Shown here piece after piece: positions 1-10,400 of a DNA stretch of 64,000 nt; position 1 is the first letter of the stretch, and the number at the start of each line of letters is the position of its first letter. This DNA is from Symsagittifera roscoffensis (taxonomy: Eukaryota > Xenacoelomorpha > Acoela > Convolutidae). The translations under genes and the position numbers were made by a program. The stretch is from NCBI RefSeq assembly GCF_963678635.1, contig NC_087063.1:33602682-33666681 (forward strand). Direction: 5' to 3'. The notes under the pieces are model-generated. The model was not told where the DNA came from. It saw only the letters and a list, made by a program, of their open reading frames with translations, and did not search any database.

Positions 1-840
1 TCTGTAGCGTAGATGTAGGGTAGCAGAACAGCAGCAAAATAAGAGGGTTCAAACCTGGGTAGGGGCGGCTGTTTTTAATGAACTTTTTCGTATAGTAGTT
101 AAAATGCGTACGCTCTTTAAGTTGAGGCATGTTAGTTGGTAAATTTCTTATTTTTTCAAATTTACTGCTAATGCGTCATAATTGGCGAGCGTCGCTTAAG
201 AAATTTTGTAGACAGAATTTTACTCATTCAGTTTTCCAAGTAGCGTTATCGGTCATATTTTTGCTTGTGTATGCGAAGTACAACTTCGCTTCTGTCAATA
301 GATTGAATTATAACGCTGTCTCAGATTAAATGATCTCAGATTACGCTGTAAAATAGTAAAAACAAAAAGGCGTAAGAAATCGAGGTTCGCATTAAGTCTT
401 TAACTAGAAAACAGATATGAAAAATTGCAGTGCTATTCATGCTGTGCTATTTTTGAATGATCAATAGCAACGTTAATATTTCATACTCTTGCCTAAAAAA
501 TAAGCATTTTGCTTTGATTCGTTTCACATAGTTTCTGTCCATTGATGAGAAACTTTTAATCTCAGAAAGCATTTGGCACAATTAATCACAACGTTCTATT
601 AAACTTATTACGTTGCTTACATATTACAAGGATTTCGAAGAAAAGGTAACTAATTTTTGGAAAGTTATCCAAGTGAGCGGAAAGAATGTTAAGCATAGGA
701 TTGAAATTTCAGGCGGTAAATTAGTTTGTTTTGTATGCCTCAAGGCTCCATATTAGAGCCACTGCTTTCTCTCCCGACTTTCGAAGAAAGTAATAAATAT
801 ATATGCTCGGGGTGGTTTTTTTATACATCATTTCTCAAAA

Positions 841-915
841 ATATTTCACTACGGGGATCAAACCAGGGAACTTCGTTGTCCCAGGAGGGACGCGCTCACC
901 ACTAGACATCCTGAC
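841..915 (-). other. tRNA-like relic (tRNA pseudogene or SINE head)
   Basis: Read on the minus strand, this stretch contains an A-box-like TCTAGTGGTGAGCGCG and, about 30 bases on, a B-box-like GGTTTGATCCCC, the arrangement of a Gly/Glu/Asp-type tRNA. The anticodon arm does not give a normal 7-base loop and the acceptor ends do not pair well, so it is more likely a pseudogene or the tRNA-derived head of a SINE than a working tRNA. Confidence 0.35.
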
Positions 916-1278
916 TTAAAGATGGCCGTGAAATGATAACTAAAATACAAACGTGACTATAAGAGCGCTGTGATACTTTTATGCTGATTTAGGCGCATAG
1001 CGAATTATATCGCACCACAAAATTGTTCCAAATTCAATTGAGGTAAATCGACCAATTGAACTAATTGGTCCGATTAATTCCATACACGACTCTTTCAGCT
1101 GGAAATTCATAGTTTGTCAATATTTCATTTAAAAAAACTATTCGAGAACAGTTTATGGACAGTCGGAACATTCAGGACTTTGCCCTAATACGAGCAGTCT
1201 TGCTTTTTTTAATATCAACGATATGCTTGATGCATGCCAAATTTCAAATGTTTTTTTTTCGCTGATAATACTACATTT

Positions 1279-1551
1279 TTAAAATCTTGCTGGAGTAGTA
1301 ATGGGCTTGGAAAAAATGATTAAATTAGCCTTGAATGGTTCAGTATATTCGATGAAATTTAAATCGGGATAAGTTAAGTTCCCATTTGAATCGGGTTGAA
1401 TCGGGTCAATATTCTTAAAAATGATAAATTCATCAATATTTGGTTCTTTTTGTAGATAATAAACTCGAATTCCGTGCACGCTCTTTAAAAAAAGTTGCTG
1501 TAAAGTATCTCGAATTTGTTGAATTTTGTATAAGGGTGAACTATTATGCAA
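1279..1551 (-). CDS. Unrecognised 90-codon frame, possible exon
   Basis: A minus-strand frame of 90 codons with mixed, protein-like composition (for example QQIRDTLQQLFLKS and NIDEFIIFKNIDPI) and no low-complexity run. I do not recognise a family. A TAG triplet upstream of the conserved-looking part could serve as a splice acceptor, so this could be one exon of an unseen gene, or a chance frame. No neighbouring exon could be identified. Confidence 0.15.
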   Translation of the reverse strand: MHNSSPLYKIQQIRDTLQQLFLKSVHGIRVYYLQKEPNIDEFIIFKNIDPIQPDSNGNLTYPDLNFIEYTEPFKANLIIFSKPITTPARF

Positions 1552-4123
1552 TACAGGCTTAATATGTATGGAAATACCTCTAATTATAACTTTAAAAACG
1601 TCGATTTTTTACTATTAAAGAACAAAAAGTGACATCATCAGATATTTCATGGAAACAAATCAGTTGCACAGCTAAAAAAAGTGTTCAAATTGACGTGCTT
1701 GGTTTGAGCGAGTTTTCTAGTAAGCGCTTCACTCGTGTATCAGCTGTTTTTAATTTAAAAAAACTAGAGGACAAATACCTGCCATTTTTATAGTTAAAGC
1801 CAAATTGTTGGCAATATTGATGATCTTGAGCAGTTTTAAATGGTCGAAAACGAAAGCATTTTAGGGTGACTAGTTTTGTAGAAACTGTTTTTACGTGTGG
1901 AAATCAGGGTAATCAGATGAAGTTCTACGTCAAAATGAGCAGTCTAAGATTAATTAATTTCGTTCGGATTCGTTGACCGAAAAGATATTGACCACAATTT
2001 GGCATTAACTGTTTAACAAATAGACTCAGGTTTCTACGAAAGAGATTTTTTTATCTTGAAGGAGCTTATACTAACGGGCATATAACAGTTGACGATAAAA
2101 AATACATTATGGTTTCAACTTCTAGTATTTGACTTTGACATTGACGTTTGCCGATGAAATTTGTTGTTGACATTTGGCATTGACATGGTTTTGCTTGATA
2201 GATGTTTTGAACAAATGTCAACTAATTATCCTTGCTCATCTCTCACGAGAAAAATGGTCCTTGGTAACCCATCCTGGTTTCTTTGGAATAGGCAGTCTAC
2301 AGGGATATAAATTGTTCGGAAGATATGTTTATGGGTCTGCTTTAACTCATTTATTCCCAACTGTCTGAAAAATTTTTATATGTAGGAATTCTTCCTTTTT
2401 CTAAAAATTGAGTTATTTTGTTCTGCCAAAAACGTCCATTTGAAACTACTGGTTTTTCGAATAATTTTACTTAGTTAAGATTTGTCAATTTTCTGGTGAT
2501 CATGTTTTCTCTAGTTCCAATCTACTTTCAATCTATTTCCAATCTATCATTTTTAGTTGAAACAATTGCTTCTACCCAATCAAAACTTGCGTTTTTGCGT
2601 TCTGACACAACTTTTCTGCTCAAAAAAATGATGAACTCACAGGGCTCTGGTCTATGTGGAATTGTTAGCCCATATTGAAAATCTTCTTTTTAAACTTGTT
2701 TAATTTTTCGTAATTTTTTGCCTGTGTTTGCCAATTGACTGTTATATGAAAGATCGATTGTTGGTGATAGATTCTGTGTTCATTAATCATTGTCTCAACC
2801 CTTTAAAATGGGAAGGGCTTTTGCCTTTTAAAATTGGAAGGGTTTTTGTCCTCGGGTGTTTTGATTTTTTCTTTTCCCACTCGAAGTGTGGTTCAAGAAA
2901 TAGTTATGGGAATAGGTTGAGTGATATATCATGTTAAAGCACTTTCAGTCGATTGAAAAAACCCGGTTTAAAATTTTTCGAAAAATCTAATTTTGAGCGA
3001 ATAAAGCGAGCGAGCAGGCTAATAGTGGGCTCATATTAGTCTTTTCCTGATAACTCAATTTAAGCAGTGAAAATTCAATATTATTCCAATGCAATTAGTT
3101 TTCAAAGTTTTTATTAGCGCCTTCTTCGTAAAATTTGAAAAAAAAATCAAATATACCTAAGTTGCTTGTACTTGTATGCCTAAGTTCTAGGGATTCGTTC
3201 AGATCCTCTCATCACACCACGAATAAAAAAGACACAGTTTGAAACAGAAAAACTATTGTTTTTCTAGTAGCAGCCATCTTTTTTTATGTGTTGGAGAACG
3301 AATTAGGTCGGATGTTTGTTGAATTTTTTCATGCTCACTTCTTTATTTCATCGGGTTGACGAAATAAATTTTGCAAATTTTTTTGTGCTATCTTTTTTTT
3401 CGGCTCAACGAGCGTCTACCCGAATACTGTCTGCGCAATTTTTCAATGCTAATATAATGCTGGCATTTGTCTTTCTCGACAAGTTTACAAAAAAAAATTG
3501 TTTGAAAGAATTTTTGATAGATTTTGTTTTTTTGTAAATATATAATTTTTCTATTTTTGTTGCAAGCGTTTGATATGTCAGGCAAAAAGATACTAGAAGC
3601 CTTGGATAACATTAATTTCAAGCCGATAGGATTCCTGATCTTCTACGCCAAAATCTGGGCTTCAAAGAACTTCACTTCATTTACTGATTATTGATTGGTG
3701 GTCTCTTCTTGAGGCATTTTCTTTAGAAATTCTGAATAATGCTGAAATTGAACCTCTATTTGTCAAACAATATCTCGAGCATTAAACCAATCATACCATG
3801 TAATAATTGAGCTTCTAACAATTTACGGAGTTTCTCAAATATTGCTCATTGGCTATCGAATAATTGCTAATGACACGCTTAAGGTTCCCTCATTGTCATA
3901 TATTCAGCCGAGTCACTGATGTTATACTAGGCGGAATGTGTGTTTTCCAAACAACTATTTATTTGTTCCGGCATCTTTGTGTGCAGCGAAGTTGGGCTGT
4001 TCATACTTTACATCCAATCAAATCGGGTTGACTCGTCTGAAATTTGTGCTCAAATTTGGTTAACAAAACTACCATTAAGAGAAAATTGAACGCGTTGTTT
4101 TCGAATATTCCGTCGTATCAAAA

Positions 4124-5134
4124 ATGAGAGAAATAGTTCACGTTCAAGTAGGCCAATGTGGAAACCAAATTGGAGCGAAGTTCTGGGAACTGATTACGGA
4201 TGAGCACAATATCAACAAGGATGGAGCGTACGCGCCTAGTGAAGGTGACACCGAGGCTGACAAACAACTCAAACTCGAGAGGATAGATGTGTACTTCCAG
4301 GAAGCTCAGGGAGATCGGTATGTTCCCCGTGCGCTCTTGGTCGATTTAGAACCCGGATGTCTTGATCAGATTCGGGCGGGTCCTATTGGGGGCTTATTCC
4401 GTCCAGACAACTACATCCACGCGGCAAGCGGAGCCGGAAATAACTGGGCGAAAGGTCACTACACAGAAGGCGCCGAGCACGTAGACCTAGTTTTAGATTG
4501 TCTCCGAAAAGAGGCTGAAACCTGTGACTGCATGCAGGGTTTCCAGCTATGTCACTCCCTGGGGGGTGGCACTGGATCTGGAATGGGCACCTTGTTGGTG
4601 TCGAGGATCCGAGAGGAATACCCTGACAGGATATTCAGTACATTCTCAGTTGTCCCCTCACCTAGTACTTCAGATGCTGTTGTAGAACCCTACAATGCCG
4701 TGTTCTCGTTGCACGTTTTGATTGATCAAACTGACCAGTCTTATACCATTGATAACGAGGCACTGTATTCAATCTGGACTGGACCTCTGAAGAAGCCAAA
4801 TCCCACTTATAGTGATTTGAATCACTTGGTGTCTAGAACTATGAGTGGAGTAACTACTTGTCTTCGATTCCCTGGACAACTGAATGCGGATCTCAGGAAA
4901 CTGGCGACTAACATGGTTCCGTTCCCTAGGTCGCATTTCTTCATGACTTCGGTCGCGCCTCTGACGAACAGAAGCAACCAAGCGTTCACTGCCCCGACTG
5001 TTAGTAACCTTCTGACTCAAATGTTCGATGCCAGAACCATGATGACAAAGACGGATCCCAAGCAAGGCAAGTACTTGACTGTTGCGGCAATGTTCAGGGG
5101 TAAGATGTCAATGAAAGAAGTCGACGAACAGCTG
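4124..5134 (+). CDS. Beta-tubulin, divergent, 3' end lost in assembly gap
   Basis: Beta-tubulin, the GTP-binding subunit that pairs with alpha-tubulin to build microtubules. The frame opens with MREI, the N-terminal tetrapeptide typical of beta-tubulins, and carries the tubulin signature GGGTGSGMG, the SVVPSP and VEPYNA segments and the [16 protein letters not shown] block. About 337 residues are present of roughly 445-450 expected; the C-terminal helices and acidic tail fall in the gap at 5135-5334. It is intronless here. It is unusually divergent: about eight extra residues near position 40 ([20 protein letters not shown] where other beta-tubulins have a short loop), QVGQ for the usual QAGQ, and many changes at normally fixed sites (for example [20 protein letters not shown]). 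This suggests a specialised, perhaps germline or ciliary, paralogue. The start has a good context (caaaaATGa). Residues that would follow the gap come from the LTR and are not tubulin. Confidence 0.93.
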
Positions 5135-5334
5135 NNNNNNNNNNNNNNNNNNNNNNNNNNNNNNNNNNNNNNNNNNNNNNNNNNNNNNNNNNNNNNNNNN
5201 NNNNNNNNNNNNNNNNNNNNNNNNNNNNNNNNNNNNNNNNNNNNNNNNNNNNNNNNNNNNNNNNNNNNNNNNNNNNNNNNNNNNNNNNNNNNNNNNNNNN
5301 NNNNNNNNNNNNNNNNNNNNNNNNNNNNNNNNNN
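5135..5334. other. Assembly gap, 200 N
   Basis: Exactly 200 N, a standard arbitrary gap size, so the true distance is unknown. It hides the tubulin C-terminus, the left junction of the large retroelement and the first part of its 5' LTR. Whether the element truly sits inside the tubulin gene cannot be decided from this sequence. Confidence 0.99.
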
Positions 5335-5717
5335 ATTGTTGGATAAATTAAATGTTTTACCAATGTAAAGTATTTAATATTAACCAATCATGATCCATCT
5401 AACTAACAACCCACTTATTTGTAAGTGCTGAAGTTACTTGTAATTTCAGCACCAGAGAGATTTGAATTTAACTTAGAAATTAGTTGGACTCTCCCGAGCA
5501 CTTCAGCAGCCGCAATAAACCAGTATACCCTAGATCTATTGAGCCTAGCAGAGACTAGTTAAACAACCTGAGACTAGATAGTATAAGAGTAAGATTAGGA
5601 TCGGTATTAGACTAAGAAGTTGCACGAATCTATCCGGCCGAAAATAAGATAGCGTGACGAGCAGACGGTGTACCCTATCCGAAATTACTCTATGAGTTAC
5701 ACTTCGGTTCTAACTCA
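5335..5717 (+). repeat. 5' LTR (left end missing in gap)
   Basis: From about 5341 it matches 23790-24167 base for base as far as I can see, ending in TAACTCA, a typical CA terminus. It contains a perfect-looking 28-base hairpin at 5425-5452 (arms GTGCTGAAGTTAC / GTAATTTCAGCAC around TT). A related isolated LTR lies on the minus strand at 45150-45543. Confidence 0.93.
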
Positions 5718-5719
5718 TC

Positions 5720-5737
5720 TGGTGCGACCATAAGTCT
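5720..5737 (+). promoter_or_regulatory. Primer-binding site of the large element
   Basis: TGGTGCGACCATAAGTC begins two bases after the LTR terminus CA, as expected for a tRNA-primed minus-strand start. I could not match it confidently to a specific animal tRNA 3' end. Confidence 0.7.
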
Positions 5738-6969
5738 CGAACAAGACCTTATTAGATTAGAATTAACCAAAAATAGATTAGAAATTAGACAAAAACATTT
5801 ACAAAATGTTATACGACAATAATTTAATTGAAATGTCTCTCCGACTCAATAGATCAGAGCCAATATTCCGAACCATAATAGAACTACCCGGAATTGGAAG
5901 AAGACCTCGAACCAAAGACGACATACGACAAAGTAGAAACTTGCCGTATAGTTATATGATAGTTCGGCAAAAGCCAGAACAAACTTTTATATTTCGAATA
6001 CTACTTGCAATGAATTTAGATTTCCATTTGCAAACATAAAACCTTGAAGTTACTCTTCAAAAATCATTTCAGGCGCTAAACAAAATTAATATTATACAAT
6101 AACGATTGATAAAAAAATCTAAGATCGTTTTCCTAAAACTCTGCAGTATTATACAAAACATGTTTGAAAAATATTTATTGGAAAATAAAAATAAAAATTA
6201 GTAGCATGACAATAAATGGTTAGTAATCATAAATCATCCTGTTGTTCCAGCTTCATCACCTAAAACATAACAGCAATCATCAACTCACTAACATCATAAA
6301 ACACTAAATCTTTCCTTTACACAAATTTAAAACTTTATTAAAACTTAAAGTCACTTAATTTAAAATCAGATCATCAAGGCTTATCCTTGGATCTTAAATC
6401 ATTTTCTACTTAATTAAATTTCAAACTTGATCATCAAGGCTTATCCTTGGATCAAACAGAACAACTTTGTTCTCCCCCACCCACTTAATTAGTGTCTAAC
6501 GACCTCAAACGTCGATTCACTACCCAACCCTATCTAAAGACCCAAGACTAATAGAAATTTTTAAACAAAACTAATCATTCAAATTAGGATAAATAGTGAA
6601 GAACTTCGGTTATTCATCCTTCACTTGACCCCCCCTCTTACCAGACCCAGGATAAATCTTAGACTTAGTAAGTTTAAAATAGTATCTAACGAACTACTCG
6701 CGTTCTAATTATACCTGAACCTTGTGGATCGATTTACTATTCTCCAACCCTTGAACACAATCACTACCCCTAAGTAAGATTAAGTAAGTTAACACCTTAG
6801 CTTATACTAGTCACGAGAAAGTAAAAATCATTCTTCGGAATCGATATACTTTTCTCTCCAACCCTGAACAAACAGACCCAGGTTAAGCTAACCAAAAAAT
6901 CGTAAGAACTAACAGTTTAAGAAAATAGAAACCATTTAACAACCTTTTGCATCCGTCATTCTAAACCTT
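5738..6969 (+). other. Long structured 5' leader of the large element
   Basis: About 1.2 kb with no substantial frame except a 77-codon frame at 5806-6039, for which I see no family. It contains two copies, 60 bases apart, of a 25-base self-complementary motif (6369-6393 and 6429-6453; arms CAAGG/CCTTG inside GATC ends), and repeated modules ending in CTCCAACCC or CCCAACCC (near 6518, 6742, 6854). Such hairpin-rich leaders between the primer site and gag hold dimerisation or packaging signals in retroviruses; that role is inferred here. Confidence 0.6.
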
Positions 6970-7437
6970 ATGTCATTTAAAAACCTAGGAAATAAACAAA
7001 CAATCGTTTTACACAATTGTGAAATAGATAACAAAAAATACGACCTTGTAATCACACCTCATACACAAACAGTTGGATACATTCGAACAAAACGACAAAC
7101 ACTAAAGAGGAAAATAATAACTAAACAAAGACAAATAACACGAAAAAGATTTTCAAAAAATCGAAACGCATTTTCAGAATCAGAAACCAACAGTTTAGAC
7201 GAACTTTACAAACTAAAAGAATCAATAGATAAAAATTACCCACTTCACGATCAATTATATTTTTCTGACTCAGAAACAACTTCAAATTCATCACAAAGAG
7301 GAAAAAGAAGAATAAAAAAACAGTACAAACACAAACCAGTACATCTATATAATTGGAATCAACCAATTCGACACATTAATAATTACATATTAACAGTCAT
7401 CGAACGAAAAAATGAGCTCAACGCACACTCCAGGTGA
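6970..7437 (+). CDS. Small basic leader protein of the large element, unrecognised
   Basis: A 155-codon frame between leader and gag-pol, overlapping the gag-pol start by 26 bases in another frame. The middle (about residues 38-62) is very Lys/Arg-rich (KRQTLKRKIITKQRQITRKR), followed by an acidic/Ser stretch (FSESETNSLDEL; FSDSETTSNSS) and another basic patch (RGKRRIKKQYKHK). I recognise no family. A basic, possibly nucleic-acid-binding or nuclear accessory protein is an inference from composition only. Base composition matches the downstream gag-pol, supporting membership of the element. Confidence 0.55.
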   Translation: MSFKNLGNKQTIVLHNCEIDNKKYDLVITPHTQTVGYIRTKRQTLKRKIITKQRQITRKRFSKNRNAFSESETNSLDELYKLKESIDKNYPLHDQLYFSDSETTSNSSQRGKRRIKKQYKHKPVHLYNWNQPIRHINNYILTVIERKNELNAHSR

Positions 7438-10400
7438 AGAAACTCCAGATGATGATGAAATCTTTCCTTTTATAGTAGATGCAGATACTGATAGAGGACA
7501 ACACATATTTTGTCAAAATTTACTCGTAAATTTATTTGAACCCGGAATTAGTCCATGTAAAACAGAGTTCCCCGATGTAAAAATCAAAAGACAAATCATA
7601 GATCACTATCTAAAAGATATATGCAACATAACACAACAGTATGGAATCTACTCTATAGAATTCACTTCCCCAAACCATAATAATAGAACATATACTATTC
7701 AAACAGACGATCTTGATTTAGAATTTTCAAAAGTTTTTTCAGAATATATAAAAAGCATCCAATACCATAACTCACAAAGAGCAAACTCCATTTTCACCAA
7801 TGAAGTTTTCGCAATAATATATAGTTATATTTCGATATTAGAAAATGAACTACCAATAACAAATGTCTCACCGACAGAAACATCTAAACATTTAAGAGTA
7901 CGACATGAAATCACACTACTCTCTAGTTATTTAAACATCATTAAAGAAAATTTCACGAAAGACGACGTTTCACAACATACAAAACACGATTTACAAAAAA
8001 TCTTGGCATGGTTCATAATAGATTATTTCACACATAATATTGATTTAATTGCACAAGCAAGAAAAAACTTTAGACCCCAAAACTCGAACGATGATACCGC
8101 TATCACAGAACAATCAGATTATGTTTGGGACCCCGAATGGTCTCATCCCGCATTTATAAGCTTCCCACAATCAATCTCAAGTCAAGCAATAAGTACGATA
8201 TCTTACATAAGAGACTATGTAAGAGTAATACCATTAACAATTGATGCAACACCATTAAACTATAATACATTTTTACCCGATACACAAAATAATAGTTTAA
8301 ACTCTACAGTTATACACAATGAAAACCTCAATGGAACTAGGAATCTTACTCAACAAGATATCCAGACACCATCACACTTCATAAATGAAGAAATTGTACA
8401 CACAACAACTACACAACAAAGTATTTCACCAATACGCCCAAATTTAACAACACCAAGAAATACAAATCCTTCACAAACACAGGTAACCTTACAATCAACC
8501 GTTAAACCTTCGGTTGCCCCTAAATATTCACATATGGATTACCAAACATACAGACCCATGACAATACCATCAAAAACACGCAAAACATTCAATAGAAACA
8601 ACTTTGCAGACCATAATTATAATTATACACATCCGTCAAAAACAAATTATCAACCACAACGGAATTTTAATCAATATACAAAACCTCGAAACTGGGATAA
8701 CCCAACGGCCCAATATAATTCCAAAAATTTTCAACCAAATCCTCCACAGGATCGCAGTGAAAATTACCCATTTTTTCAACAAAATAAAAATAAAAAACAA
8801 ACATCTTATCAAATGGATTATTTATCCTCAGATGATGATTTTTTACAACCAGATATATTTGCACAAAATACTCAAGAATATCGTAGACAAGGAATACAGA
8901 AAACACGTACAAATCATAGGAATTTTTCTCCACAACTAATAGATGCACAACATCAACAATCAATTCAACAACAAAATCCAATTAATACACAATCTTTTCA
9001 ACCAATTCAACAACAAAATCCAATGACTGCACACTCGTATCAACCATCACAAATGCAGAATGAAATACCACTCCCATATTATCTTCAACAACATGAAATA
9101 ACAAGAAACCAACTTTCAAATTTTTCTCAAATGCCAAATGCAGCAGAATCATTACAAATGACAATGAATCCATACCTTATGGGTGGATCATCAATAACAT
9201 CAAACAAACCTTTAATGGTTTTCACAGGAACAGACCCTGAATATTCTGTAGAAGATTATTTAAATGCAGTAACAGCAAACCTGATTTTAAACATTGGACC
9301 TGAACCAATTAATACGCCACTACATCAAAACTGGATACATCGACGCACAGCGTTGATACAAACAACCTTAGATGGCGCAGCCCAAAAATGGTTTTCAGTA
9401 CTACCTCTAGAAATAAAATCAAACTGGAAAAGATTTACACAAGAATTTTCAAAAATGTTTGACTCTGAAAGAAACAAACAACAACAAAGAGTTTTATGTA
9501 ATGAAATTCGCAGATTACCAAACGAAACCATCAAGCAAATAGCAGTACGAATCGAAACACTAGTTCGAAAAGCATACTCACTAAATACACATGACTATAA
9601 AAACACAAAGATGACAGAAATCTTAATGATGACCTTAACACCACAATTAAGGAAAATAGCAATAAAAAAGAGAGCATCCCATCCTTCTTCAATTCGAGAA
9701 CCCGATTTAGATTTTCGAAAACTAGTAGACAAATTAGAACAAGCAGAAATCACGATGAAACTAGAAGAAACGGAAAATCTGAAATTACAATACGTTAACA
9801 AAATTGAAACGACTCCCACAAATATTAATAATATACAGGAATCAGAAACAGACCTCGTTGAAAAGATCACTGAAATACTCAATATTTATGAAAAGAACCC
9901 AAACTTCAAAGGCAAACCATCTTTCAAAAAATGGTGTAATTATTGCCGACGATACGGACATAGTATTTCCGAATGTAGACAAAAACAGCAAGACAGTCAA
10001 AATAAACCTCAAAAATACAAAGAACCAAATAAATCATTCTATCAATACATGAAAAAAGATCAAAATCTACCAAACAAAAATGTATACAGCAACAACAGTT
10101 CAGGAAAGCCACTTCCGAACAATACAAGTTATACAAGAAATCAATCCCCATATAACTCAAGTTATAGAGGAAGATCACCAGAACGAAGAAATACACAAAA
10201 TTCATCACAAAATCACTACAATAGACCAAATAGTAGAAATAACAATTCCAGATCAAATTCAAATACACAACGATTTGTTTCTAGATCTAATTCCCAATCA
10301 AGAAATAACTACTATCCAAACAACCAGTCACGAAATTCATCATACAATAGGAATAGAAACTACTCCTATAATAGAAATAGAAGTTATTCAAACAACCGAA

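Larger units (their letters stand above)
1..4123. other. Intergenic left flank, no convincing gene
   Basis: AT-rich DNA with only short, scattered open frames that lack domain-like composition. I see no recognisable protein apart from the weak candidates listed separately (a tRNA-like relic near 841-915 and a 90-codon minus frame at 1279-1551). The last few hundred bases must hold the tubulin promoter, but I cannot point to a clear TATA box or initiator. Confidence 0.5.

Noticed and set aside
45-70. B-box-like GGTTCAAACC near the window start
   Set aside because: Isolated motif with no tRNA structure nearby.
5335-5368. Continuation of the tubulin frame after the gap
   Set aside because: The residues after the N run come from the LTR, which recurs at 23786 onward; they are not tubulin.
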